DNA of 64,000 bases, from contig CATNEN010000037.1 of the NCBI GenBank assembly GCA_950097015.1, forward strand, positions 3,067,501 through 3,131,500. Reading direction: 5' to 3'. The number at the start of each line of letters is the position of its first letter. Position 1 is the stretch's first letter. The position numbers were made by a program, and so were the translations under genes. The stretch is from Macrostomum hystrix. Its lineage: Eukaryota; Platyhelminthes; Macrostomidae. Below are positions 1 through 9,867 of the stretch, piece after piece. The notes under the pieces were generated by a model. That model had not been told where the DNA came from. It saw only the letters and a list, made by a program, of their open reading frames with translations, and ran no database searches.

Positions 1-78
1 ACTGTTGCTGAATGCATTTTGATGGACAGAAGAACCGCTACGAAAATAGCTTTAAACACGGCTTCACATTCTATGTCT

Positions 79-930
79 CATTGTACCTGTCTCATTCTAC
101 CTGTCTCATTCTACCTGTCTCATTCTACCTGTCTCATTCTACCTGTCTCATTCTACCTGTCTCATTCTACCTGTCTCATTCTACCTGTCTCATTCTACCT
201 GTCTCATTCTACCTGTCTCATTCTACCTGTCTCATTCTACCTGTCTCATTCTACCTGTCTCATTCTACCTGTCTCATTCTACCTGTCTCATTCTACCTGT
301 CTCATTCTACCTGTCTCATTCTACCTGTCTCATTCTACCTGTCTCATTCTACCTGTCTCATTCTACCTGTCTCATTCTACCTGTCTCATTCTACCTGTCT
401 CATTCTACCTGTCTCATTCTACCTGTCTCATTCTACCTGTCTCATTCTACCTGTCTCATTCTACCTGTCTCATTCTACCTGTCTCATTCTACCTGTCTCA
501 TTCTACCTGTCTCATTCTACCTGTCTCATTCTACCTGTCTCATTCTACCTGTCTCATTCTACCTGTCTCATTCTACCTGTCTCATTCTACCTGTCTCATT
601 CTACCTGTCTCATTCTACCTGTCTCATTCTACCTGTCTCATTCTACCTGTCTCATTCTACCTGTCTCATTCTACCTGTCTCATTCTACCTGTCTCATTCT
701 ACCTGTCTCATTCTACCTGTCTCATTCTACCTGTCTCATTCTACCTGTCTCATTCTACCTGTCTCATTCTACCTGTCTCATTCTACCTGTCTCATTCTAC
801 CTGTCTCATTCTACCTGTCTCATTCTACCTGTCTCATTCTACCTGTCTCATTCTACCTGTCTCATTCTACCTGTCTCATTCTACCTGTCTCATTCTAACT
901 GTCTCATTCTACCTGTCTCATTCTAAATTT
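79..930. repeat. 14-bp minisatellite, about 60 copies
   Basis: Near-perfect tandem copies of TCTACCTGTCTCAT; only the last units vary (an A for C near 897, then decay into AATTTC). Because 14 is not a multiple of 3 and the unit contains no stop in any plus frame, it reads open in every frame as a 14-residue rotating peptide. Nothing else argues for coding. It lies just downstream of the minus-strand gene that ends at 970. Confidence 0.97.
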
Positions 931-969
931 CTATTCTATCTCGCCACCTGATCTTTAAACGGAGCTGTT

Positions 970-2631
970 TTATTCCTCACCCAATGCGCTGCCCAGGCTG
1001 GCCCTGTAACTCAGGACACCGCCGCCTCCGCTCGCACTCTCGAAGGCCGACTGATGACGCATCAATCGCCTTTTGGTGTTTCCGAATTTGTCCGCCTCTG
1101 TATCTTCTTTGGTAGGTCCGCTCTCTCCTTTGGCACCGATCATTTCCCTTGAAATTTTCAACGATTCGCTGCTGGCCTGCGACATCCGGCTGCTGACTGC
1201 CTTCATCAGAGTCTCCTGCAGGGCTGCGGCCTCGTGACGGCTGAGCGTCTGGAATGAGTGGCACACTGACACTGAGTGACACACTGAGTGACACACCGAG
1301 TGACACACCGAGTGACACAACGAGAGACACACCGAGTGACACACCGAGTGACTCACCGAGTGACACACAGAGTGACACACCGAGTGACACACCGAGTGAC
1401 ACACCGAGAGACACACCGAGTGACATACCGAGAGATACACCGAGATACATACGGAGTGACACACCGAAAGACACACCGAGTGACACACCGAGTGACACAC
1501 CGAGTGACACACTGAGTGACACACCGAGTGACACACTGATTGACACACCGAGTGACGCAGTAAATGACAGTGTCTCAGCGGTGCCCACCTCAACGAGCAG
1601 CTCCGACGGCTCAGTCGGGCTAGACGCCACCGCAGCGCCTTCGCCCGGCGCATCGCCCGGCAGATGCCGCAGACGCAGTCGTCGGCGATCCCGCTGGCAG
1701 CCGATTAGTCGGCTCAGCTCAAACAGGTGCAGCACCGTGGCGCAGCTGTGATCGCGGCCTCCCCCAATCAGGGCCACCGCTCGGTCAGTGACGCAGATCG
1801 CCTGCCAGACGGCGCCAGCTTCGTCCGCCGTACCCCGCTGCTGACCGCATCGGCGAGCTGGCGTGCATCGCATGATGCCACCGGCAAGTCCGGCGATTTC
1901 GGCAGTCGGCAAGCCGGCGAGTCGGTCCGACCAGGCGTCGAAGCCGGCCCGATCGGGAAAGCGCAGAGCCAGCGGCTCTGTGGCGTCCGCGAACACCAGG
2001 GACAGAATCTGTCCAGGGAGGGTGTTAGACTCGAGATATTAAGATATTTGGCATAACCTGTTAGACATTTGGCATAATCTGTTAGACATTTGACATAAAC
2101 TGTTAAATATTTGGCATAACCCGTTAGGCATTTGACATCAGCTGTTAGGCACTTGATGTCACCTGATGGACACTGTTTATTACCTGTTATATACTTTATA
2201 TCACCGTTAGACATTTACAGTTTCCTGCTTGCCAAAACACCTGTCCGACTGGCTTATTTTTTTTAAAGTCGAAATCGCTGCCACAAAATGTACCAGGTGG
2301 ATTGCAGACCCTGAATCGGCTGACCCACCTGCTTTTTCGGCTCAGGCTGCGCCCAGGCGAGACGGGACAGATTGCGCCATCCGAGCGCCACCCCGGCCTG
2401 CAGCTGGCGGCGACCTTCGTACACCACCAGGAGAAGAGGCTGCTGCTGCTGCTGCTGCTGCTGCTGATGCAATTGAGGTTCTGATGCTTCATCCGACGCC
2501 AATGACAATCGAATCAGATGTGGCCGTCTGGAACTTCTAGCCCGCCGACTCAGTCGCCGACCCACCGGCTCGACGCCGACAATGTGGGCGAGGCCGTGCA
2601 GCTGCTCCTCGCTTATTGACGTTGTTGACAT
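970..2631 (-). CDS. PH-like domain protein, 3 exons, 333 aa
   Basis: I do not recognise the orthologue. Exons on the minus strand: 2631-2329, 2008-1589 and 1248-970, all joined in phase 0 (donors CAG|GTGGGT and GAG|GTGGGC; acceptors GGACAG|ATT and TTCCAG|ACG). Residues about 38-140 look like a pleckstrin-homology fold: strands around VVYEG, GVALGW and [16 protein letters not shown], closed by a helix with the tryptophan of [12 protein letters not shown] run on the plus strand encodes nine glutamines inside the first half. The C-terminal exon is helical then polar and ends GSALGEE. The ATG at 2631 is preceded by CAATCCAG, a possible trans-splice acceptor. The stop TAA (972-970) lies inside an AATAAA hexamer. 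A longer minus frame running through the 12-bp repeat is an intron read-through, because the last exon matches a different frame. Splicing is self-consistent; the family call is tentative. Confidence 0.6.
1258..1560. repeat. 12-bp minisatellite inside intron 2 of the PH-like gene
   Basis: About 25 copies of GAGTGACACACC with scattered substitutions. It fills most of the intron between 1588 and 1249. Since 12 is divisible by 3, it gives an apparent Ser-Leu-Gly-Val frame on the minus strand, but splice sites on both sides remove it. Confidence 0.93.
2040..2215. repeat. Degenerate ~20-bp minisatellite inside intron 1 of the PH-like gene
   Basis: Seven to eight diverged units resembling CTGTTAGACATTTGGCATAA. 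They sit in the intron 2328-2009 of the minus-strand gene. Confidence 0.85.
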
Positions 2632-2649
2632 AGCAACTGGATTGCAGGA

Positions 2650-3020
2650 TAATAATTATTTAATAATAATTGCAGGAGGGCTGCGGGCAATGGCACATCA
2701 TTTGGTGACACTAGACCCGCAGCCAGCGAGGAAGCAATTCTGCCCATTCCGCTGACTCCTGAACACACACGCACTCAGATACCGTACGCAGGCACACATT
2801 CCCTCAGGTGTGTACATCTGCCCTGACTTTCTCATCGTCAGGCAGTGTACGTTCTCACTGTGCCTTGGAGGTTGGCCCTCAAGGGCGTAAATTGCACGAC
2901 AAGCCCCCAAGCCTTCTCCCCGCGTCTGCGCCCCAAATGAATGTGGCCTCGCCGCGGCATCGAGCTCAGGGACCTTTGCGCGAGAGGCAAACGCGTTAGC
3001 CCTCTCTGCCACTGACCCCT
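2650..3020 (-). mobile_element. SINE-A, full-length copy
   Basis: tRNA-derived SINE in minus orientation. The head near 3000-2935 contains A-box-like and B-box-like motifs (TGGCAGAG and GAGCTCGATGCC). The body is shared with copies at 13866, 28507 and 63494, and the 3' end is CAGCCCTCCTGC followed by an AAT-rich tail. It is flanked by a 13-bp target duplication CTGGATTGCAGGA at 2637-2649 and 3021-3033. The insertion lies 6 bp upstream of the ATG of the minus-strand PH-like gene, in the same orientation. Confidence 0.88.
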
Positions 3021-3217
3021 CTGGATTGCAGGAAATTCCTAAGGAATTGTGGCTTTCTCTGCCACTCACCCCTCTGGATTGCAGGAAATTCCTAAGGAAT
3101 TGTGGCTTTCTCTGCCACTCACCCCTCTGGATTGCAGGAAATTCCTAAGGAATTGTGGCTTTCTCTGCCACTCACCCCTCTGGATTGCAGGAAATTCCTA
3201 AGGAATTGTGGCTTTCT
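3004..3217. repeat. 53-bp tandem repeat, 4 copies, at a SINE junction
   Basis: Each unit consists of about 17 nt of the SINE-A 5' head (CTCTGCCACTCACCCCT), the 13-bp target duplication, and 23 nt of flank ending GAATTGTGGCTTT. The array therefore amplified a SINE/flank boundary after insertion. Confidence 0.93.
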
Positions 3218-4307
3218 TTGACCCTAAGTTTTCTTAGAACTAGTTTCGACTTTAAAATGTCATGCTTAAAATCGGAGAACAGTTGGGAAATCTGCAGCTG
3301 CTTATCGTTCTCCTTGGATGGAAAGTAAGGATCGCTGCAACGTGGAGCTCTTTATAGTATTCTTAAAGATGCTGTTATGATTCAGCGATAAACAAGACTT
3401 GAAAACTATAAGGGTATATAGAATGAAATCAGAAACAAGATTCCAGATCATTCCAGTTTCGCTTATCGGAAGGGGGCACACAGCTAGTCTTCATACACTA
3501 AATTTGTAACGTGAGCAGATGGACAATGAGGACAGGCTTATGCAAGATATCGATGCACAACTTTGGTCAACTTACAACTGATGCTTCGTCGGATGCTTCG
3601 TCAAACTGTCTGCGTCTGAATGCACACCTCAGTCTATCGAGCACAATGAGCCAATGAGACAGTAGCACAGGGAATGTTCTTTCAGTCCGAAGAAAAAAAC
3701 GAGGTGGATTAGGGATTAGCAGCTGGGAGCAGTGCACGTTGAATATATTTAGGACATCGAGGGGGACAGGCCAAGGAGTTGAGCTGCATGACAGCACAGC
3801 CAATCGTGTTAGACTCCGTGAGATATATTCGCCTGCTACCCCTTCTACGCAGATTTATAATCCCCCCCTGACCACTGCGCCTCCCCCTTATCCCCATTTT
3901 CCGCTGAGATAGAGATAAGAGGAGGTGAGGGCAGCTCGTATCATTCTAGTTGATGAATTTTCCCGGCAAGTCTGGCCTTCTCATATTTCCTTTTCTCTAA
4001 TCTCTTCTGCTATCCCTACCCCCCTTTGGTCGGATTTTTTTAAACAGAGATCTTCGCCGTCAAAATCAGGCCGATTCTCTCGTGGGCGTGGGGTGGGAAC
4101 ATTTGGTCAATTTCCTGGGCGCGGTACTCAAATTAACGAGGTGGCCCAGGTGACGTGCGCTGCCTCATCTTTATGAGGCTTAGGAATTTTTTTCTTCATT
4201 TTTTCTAGCTTCGAATTTCTCAAGCAGATTCAATTCCTTTGTTAGAGCTGTTCCTGGAAGCTCACATGGCTTGTTTAAAGTAATATTTAGTCAAAAAAGT
4301 ATTTCAC
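3218..4307. other. No gene recognised
   Basis: Mixed-composition sequence without a convincing exon. Short open frames around 3567-3900 and 3925-4176 lack start context, splice logic or family resemblance. Confidence 0.6.
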
Positions 4308-5045
4308 TAAGTCAGTCATTCCCTCTAAGACAGTCATTACCCTCTAAGTCTAAGACAGTCATTACCCTCTAAGACAGTCATTACCCGCTACGACAGTCAT
4401 TACCCGCTAAGTCGGTCATTACCCTCTAAGACAGTCATTACCCTCTAAGACAGTCATTACCCTCTAATAATAATAATTAATTGATTACACCTGCCCCAAT
4501 CGGGCCAGATGTGCAGCCGACAGCACAGCCGCAGCTATTGCGCGGCGCATCTGAAGGCTGCGTACAGCTGTTCAGTCCATGGACTGGGGGGACGCCACAC
4601 CCACCTTCAATTATCCCAGCTGATGCTGGAACCCATTTAACAGCTGGGTGAACTGAAGCAATGCAGAGTTAAGTGTCTTGCTAAAGGACACAAATTGTTT
4701 CAGTGGAGTCGGGAATCGAACCCCCGACCTTCAAGTCGTGAGTCCGACGCCCTAACCACTAGGCTACAACCTCTAAGACAGTCATTACTCGCTAAGTCAG
4801 TCATTACCCTCTAAGACAGTCATTACCCTCTAAGACAGTCATTACCCTCTAAGGCAGTCATTACCCGCTAAGACAGTCATTACCCTCTAAGACAGTCATT
4901 ACCCTCTAAGACAGTCATTACTCGCTAAGTCAGTCATTACTCACTAAGACAGTCATTACCCTCTAAGACAGTCATTACCCTCTAAGACAGTCATTACCCG
5001 CTAAGTCGGTCATTACCCGCTAGGACAGTCATTACCCTCTGATCC
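4308..5045. repeat. 19-bp minisatellite split by a SINE
   Basis: Copies of TAAGACAGTCATTACCCTC with variants (GTCGG for ACAGT, CCCGC for CCCTC). The array runs 4308-4467 and 4772-5045, interrupted by the SINE-B at 4468-4771. Confidence 0.93.
4468..4771 (-). mobile_element. SINE-B, full-length copy inside a minisatellite
   Basis: tRNA-derived SINE in minus orientation. The head reads GGTTGTAGCCTAGTGGTTAG and has the B-box-like GGTTCGATTCCCGAC. The body contains the motif GTGTCCTTTAGCAAGACACT and ends in GGGGCAGGTGTAATC plus a TTA-rich tail. CTCTAA occurs on both edges (4462-4467 and 4771-4776), but the array itself contains that string, so the target duplication is ambiguous. Related copies lie at 52511-52768 and, decayed, at 60885-61040. 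Confidence 0.88.
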
Positions 5046-5333
5046 TTCAGTGAGGCAGTCACTGCATTTAGAAGCGACCTGGCTTCTTTCAAGCTTTTTT
5101 CATATTTCGAGAAGATCCACTTGACAATTTTTCTATTCTGGAGCACGAACTTCAAAATTTCAGTCTGCCTGCTACATTTCAGATTCCTATTCGATTCAAC
5201 ATTCGATTCTTAACACATAAGTGAGCGTGCGCCAACTAGGAATCGCCTCATAAAATCCCCTGAGTGCTTTTTATCTCCTTTATAAAATCCTTTCTTTCTA
5301 AGTCGCTACGAAAAAAATACATTTTTGTTAAAC
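5046..5333. other. Unique AT-rich spacer
   Basis: No gene or repeat seen between the 19-bp array and the hAT element. Confidence 0.6.
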
Positions 5334-5341
5334 CTTTAAGT

Positions 5342-5953
5342 CAGGGGTAGGCAAACTTATTTGCTGGCGGGCCAAAGAGAGAACCTAAAAGACGACAGCG
5401 GGCCGCATTGACTGTATAAATATGAGATTGGGGAGAGATGAGACACGGGAGAGATGAGACACGGGAGAAGATGAGACACGGGAGAGATGAGACACGGGAG
5501 AAGATGAGACACGGGAGAGATTAGGCACGGGAGAGATGAGACACAGAAAGATGATACACGAGAGAGATGAGACACGGGAGAGATAAGACACAGGAGAGAT
5601 TAGACACGGGAGAGATGAGACACGAGAGCGATGAGACACAGGAGAGATTAGACAGGGGAGAGATTAGACACGGGAGAGATGAGACACAGGAGAGATTAGA
5701 CACGGGAGAGATAAGACAGGGGAGAGATAAGACAAGGGAGAGATTTGACAGGGGAGAGATTAGACACAGGAGAGATTAGACACAGGAGAGATTAGACACG
5801 GGAGAGATAAGACAGGGGAGAGATTAGACAGGGAAGAGATTAGACAAGGGAGAGATGAAACAGGACACTGTAGATGTCAGAAGGGGCAACGGGCCGGATT
5901 TGGGAGCTTCGAGGGCCGCACCTGGCCCGCGGGCCGGAGTTTGCCGACCCCTG
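5342..5953. mobile_element. hAT-type non-autonomous element (MITE), 612 bp
   Basis: The ends are inverted: CAGGGGTAGGCAAACT at the left and, on the opposite strand, CAGGGGTCGGCAAACT at the right, followed by GC-rich subterminal sequence (GGCCCGCGGGCC). It is flanked by a perfect 8-bp target duplication CTTTAAGT (5334-5341 and 5954-5961), the length expected for hAT transposases. No transposase is encoded; the interior is mostly a 16-bp minisatellite. A related, damaged copy lies near 49490-50035. Confidence 0.93.
5435..5862. repeat. 16-bp minisatellite inside the hAT MITE
   Basis: About 26 units of GGGAGAGATGAGACAC with 15- and 17-bp variants. It lies wholly between the terminal inverted repeats. 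Confidence 0.93.
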
Positions 5954-6318
5954 CTTTAAGTGGACTTCGTCCCTTTCATTCTGCATCTTCGCTTTTGTGC
6001 GGACTCTAATACTGTGAGCTAAAAATAGCCTAGGGAGGGTACACTAGCACGAGTGGAAGAGGCGATGTACTTCTCGCTTGCGGTTTTGGGTGGGGGTTCT
6101 ATGGGTTGCGTACACTCTTCTGAGTACATTTGACTCGTAGGGTTAGAAATTAAATGAATGATAAGCAAAAGCCTCTCTACCCCCTTCGAACGCGCCACTA
6201 GAAGAAACAGAACTCTTGGCGCTTAATATGTTACACAGTTGGCGTGAACTTGAGGACCAAGCGAAAATCAACCGCCATCACACAAATTCTTAGTAAGCAC
6301 AAGAATATCCGGCACAGC

Positions 6319-7708
6319 ATGGCTGAGAGCCAAGTCCGCACAGAGCCAAAGTGTCCCAGCCTACTTGCAGTCCTCCTATTAATACTTGTCTCTGCAACAC
6401 CTTGCTCAACGGCAGCGTCATGCATCGAATGCCCGGCTGGGACAGTGTGGAACCACAGCGATCCAGGCTGCGCGCAATGCTCGCTAGGCCGTTGCACAGA
6501 TGCCAGTCTGTGCGCCCAGTGCCCGCCAGGCTCCAGCCAGGCCAAGCCAGGCCAAGCAGCCTGTTCGCCCTGCCCTGTGGGAATGCACCAGGCGGAGTCT
6601 GGCCAAGCCGGCTGCTCTCCCTGCCCGGCTGCCGAGGAGGCGCTGGCCAAGGGCGCCGTCAATTGTACAGTGTGCCGGCCAGGCTATAATAAAACTGAAC
6701 CTGGCGTCCAGCTGTGCGCTCCGTGCCCTGCCGGAACCTTCACTGGGGACCCGGCTAGCTTATACTGTCAGGTGACTGAGCCGCTTGGACTTGGAGACCT
6801 AAAAGATATTCCTTATAACGATATTCCCACCGATTCCCCATTCTCTATCAGCTTAGATCCCCACTGATTATTCTCCAGCAACACATATCCCCACCGATTC
6901 CTATTCCCCATCAACACAGATCCCTACCGATCCCCTATTCCCCAGCAACACAGATCCCTACCGATCCCCTATTCCCCAGCAACACAGATCCCGATCGATG
7001 CCCTATTCCCCATCAACACATTCCCTATTCCCAGGACTATCTTAAAATTCGCAGGATTGCCCAGTCGGGCACTTCACCGGCTCAGCCGGGCAGCCGGCCT
7101 GCCAGTCCTGTCCTGCGGGCACCTTCGCTAACTGGACGGGCGCCAGCGCCTGCGTTGTCTGTTCGGCTGGCCGTGAGCAAAAGCAGCCGGGCAGCCGGGA
7201 CTGCCAGGCCTGCAGGCGCGGCTTCTTCAAGGCCTACCCGGCCATAGACGACTGCTCGCTTTGCCCTCCCGGCTTCTACAACCGGGCCGAGGCCTCCTTG
7301 GGCTGCTCGGCCTGTCCGGCTGGCTTCTACTGCCCGCGGCCCTGGGTGGACCCGGAGTCCTGCCCCGCCCTCTCCGTCTGTCCCGCGGGCAGCTACGAGC
7401 CGATTCAGTGCCGCGGTCCCTTCCTAGCCGCCGACAAGCCTAACAACGCTTGCCAGCCAACCGCCAGCCTGTACATCGTTCTGTCCGCCTCAGCTGTCGT
7501 CTCCGTGATTGTCGGCCTCGCCGTTGCTGGCTACTCACGCGCTTGGCGACGCCGACGACGCCAACGCCTGATGAACAATATCTCCGGTGCTGCTGCTGGC
7601 GAAAATAGCGACGGCGCTGACTTTGCTGATTCCATGATGGCGTCGCAGAGCGAACGTGTGCCGCTGATGAAAGGTGTCGATGGGGGGCCAGTCTACTCGG
7701 GGCTGTGA
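6319..7708 (+). CDS. Type I membrane protein with Cys-rich (GCC2/GCC3-like) repeats, 368 aa
   Basis: Two exons, 6319-6771 and 7055-7708 (donor TGTCAG|GTGACT, acceptor TTCGCAG|GAT, phase 0). The first ATG of the frame is 6319; an upstream in-frame GTG at 6244 is not needed. Residues about 12-38 form a signal peptide (LLAVLLLILVSATPCSTAAS). The ectodomain is a run of short modules with CxxCPxG spacing (for example CIECPAGT, CSPCPVGM, CRPGYNKT, CAPCPAGTF), like the GCC2/GCC3 or ephrin-receptor-like fold. One hydrophobic helix (about residues 285-310, IVLSASAVVSVIVGLAVAGY) is followed by an arginine-rich stop-transfer and a ~50-residue tail. It is probably a cell-surface or adhesion protein; no ligand can be inferred. 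The 283-nt intron holds a short repeat. Confidence 0.82.
6880..7035. repeat. 34-bp repeat in the intron of the Cys-rich gene
   Basis: Four degenerate units built on GATCCCTACCGATCCCCTAT followed by TCCCCAGCAACACA. It occupies the middle of the intron 6772-7054. Confidence 0.85.
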
Positions 7709-7899
7709 TCGAATTCCAGATTCGAACAGTCGACAGTACCGCTCCGCCTGACTCGATCTGATCAGGGTAGGTGGCCCCTCATTCTCTGGCCGTTGATACA
7801 TAGCTTTGTGTCGCGTGAAAATTCCAATGCCATGCATAAGAATATTTGTGCGGTCCTTCGGTTAGCTGGGTTAGATTTTAAAGTCAGCATTTTATTAGA

Positions 7900-8335
7900 G
7901 GGAGAGAGGGAATGAGGTGGTGGGTAAGTGGATGTATAGTGTGAAAGAGGAAATGAGGCGTTGGGTGAAAGGGTGAAGAGTGCGAGAGAGGAAATGAGGT
8001 TGTGGGTGTAGCGGTCTATCGGTGTGAAAGACCAGGAATGAGGTGGTGGGTAAAGGGGTAATAGGGTGTGAGAGGAAATGAGGTGGTCGGTAAATGGGTG
8101 TATAGTGTGAGAGGAAATGAGGTGGTGGGTTAATGGGTGTATAGTGTGAGAGGAAATGAGGTGGTGGGTAAATGGATGTATGATGTGAGAGAGGGAATGA
8201 GGTGGTGGGTAAAGGGGTAATAGGGTGTGAGAGGAAATGAGGTGGTGGGTAAATGGGTGTATAGTGTGAGAGGAAATGAGGTGGTGGGTAAATTGATGTA
8301 TGATGTGAGAGAGGGAATGAGGTGTAGGCGCAGGG
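7900..8335. repeat. ~40-bp minisatellite, probably in a 3' UTR
   Basis: Repeats of GAGAGGAAATGAGGTGGTGG followed by GTAAATGGGTGTATAGTGT, with higher-order alternation (units ending GGGGTAATAGGGT versus GGTGTATAGTGT). It lies between the stop of the Cys-rich gene (7708) and an AATAAA at 8371, so it may be transcribed. Confidence 0.9.
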
Positions 8336-8370
8336 GTGAAGGGAATAATGTTTAGTTTTATGAAAGAGTG

Positions 8371-8376
8371 AATAAA
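8371..8376 (+). terminator. Candidate poly(A) signal of the Cys-rich gene
   Basis: AATAAA followed by a T-rich stretch. It is the first canonical hexamer seen downstream of the stop at 7708. Confidence 0.45.
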
Positions 8377-9539
8377 CATTTATTGTTTTCTTTGTTTCAA
8401 AATTTCAGGACGGCTGAAGTGAGCATCGGAATCTCTCCTGACATCAGCAATTGTGGAAGGGAAGCAATCGATTTAGCTTGCGTCAAGTGGCCTAACCAAT
8501 CATCAGGCGCTTTACCATTATTTTTCAATACGGATGCCCATGTGCAGTGACCCAAAGGGCTTTCCATCTATAATAGTTACCTTCACTATTCTCGCACTCA
8601 TTCCACTGTCAATCCTCTTTCCCTCTTTCTCATCTGTCAAAGTTCTCATCGCATTTTCCCTATTTTGCCTTGCGACAATCAAATTTGATCTTTCAATTGG
8701 TCACAGCCAATTTGAAATTTGGTTATGGAGATCTTTTGTGGTATTTGGTTCATTTATTGTGCTTTGTACACGAATTTCATTTTTTTATTAAAAAGTATAA
8801 TAAAAGTGTTAAATTTGACAAAAACTTCGAAAAATGTCGCTTTTCTTCTCAATGAACTTTGACCCGAAACGAATTTTGACAATGATAAGGCTTTTGGCAT
8901 GGAACATTTTTATCTTAAGTCTGCACCCCATGGTCCTAGTGCTCGGTCACAAGCAGTGATAAGTAGTTCCATTAGTTACATGCTACAGCTAAGCTAGAAC
9001 CCTACGCACAGTCACGTATCATAACCCGCCTGCTAAACTTATGTCTCATCATTATTCTAGAGTTCTTAGCATTCAAACGAAAAAAATTCTTCTTTAATGT
9101 TTGAGTCTATGCTCAGCATGATAACTGCAAAGCGCATTGATTCTTATAAATCTGCCAATTTTTTAGAACACTGAATCAGATACCTGTAGTGATTCTCAGA
9201 AATTCTGATCTGATTGCTTCCAGGAATACTAATTAATCCAATTTTTTCTTCACCTCTTTTCAAGCCTAATTTTGCAAGGTTTCTTTGCCCTCAGGCGATT
9301 AAGCCAGGGATTACAAGGATGCACTAATGAGAACCTAAATTTGACATTCTGCCCTTTGATGGCGCTAGCTTTGATTAGCTCTGTCAACCGAATATAGCAG
9401 AATTCGTCAATCAGTTAAGTTGACTGTCGATTCCTGCACGTGAAGGGATTCATTTAGACGTAGTCTAAGATTAATTTGCCAATACAATTCAAGAGAAAAT
9501 TGTAGAATTCTACCGGTAACAAAGCATGAGTTTTTATCA
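8377..9539. other. No gene recognised
   Basis: AT-rich sequence without exon-like frames or repeats. Confidence 0.6.
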
Positions 9540-9548
9540 AAGTTAGCA

Positions 9549-9711
9549 GGGGGGACTGGCAGAGCGTTTAACGCGTTCGCCTCTCGCAACATAGGTACCC
9601 GAGCTCGATTCCGTGTTGAGGCAACGTTCAGACAGAGTGTACACTGCCTGACGATGAGAAAGTCAGGTCGGATGTTCAGCCCTCCTGCGAATAATAAAAT
9701 TATTATTATCC
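9549..9711 (+). mobile_element. SINE-A, short internally deleted form
   Basis: It has the SINE-A head (GGCAGAGCGTTTAACGCG, GAGCTCGATTCC) joined directly to the late body (ACACTGCCTGACGATGAGAA) and the 3' end CAGCCCTCCTGC plus AATAATAAAATTATTATTAT. It is flanked by a 9-bp duplication AAGTTAGCA (9540-9548 and 9712-9720), so the short form itself was inserted. Confidence 0.88.
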
Positions 9712-9867
9712 AAGTTAGCATTAGGGAGTAAAACATTGAAGGTCGACGACCAATGTTACTGGGTTAAAGAGGCTCGGAGTTATAGACTTCTGTCGAGTAA
9801 ATATCCGAATTAGTCGATAAACACTAAGACTCATTGTCACTTGACCAGAAGATCTAGCAACTCAAAG

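Noticed and set aside
12-951. Two overlapping ~300-aa plus-strand open frames (LILPVSFYLSHSTC repeats)
   Set aside because: They are the 14-bp minisatellite read in rotating frames; all frames are open because the unit lacks stops.
977-1996. Single long minus-strand frame through the Ser-Leu-Gly-Val repeat
   Set aside because: Splice sites GAG|GTGGGC and TTCCAG|ACG remove the repeat and join to a different downstream frame that ends sensibly in TAA.
6244-6318. Longer N terminus of the Cys-rich membrane protein
   Set aside because: It would need a GTG start and would put 25 polar residues before an otherwise normal signal peptide; the first ATG is 6319.
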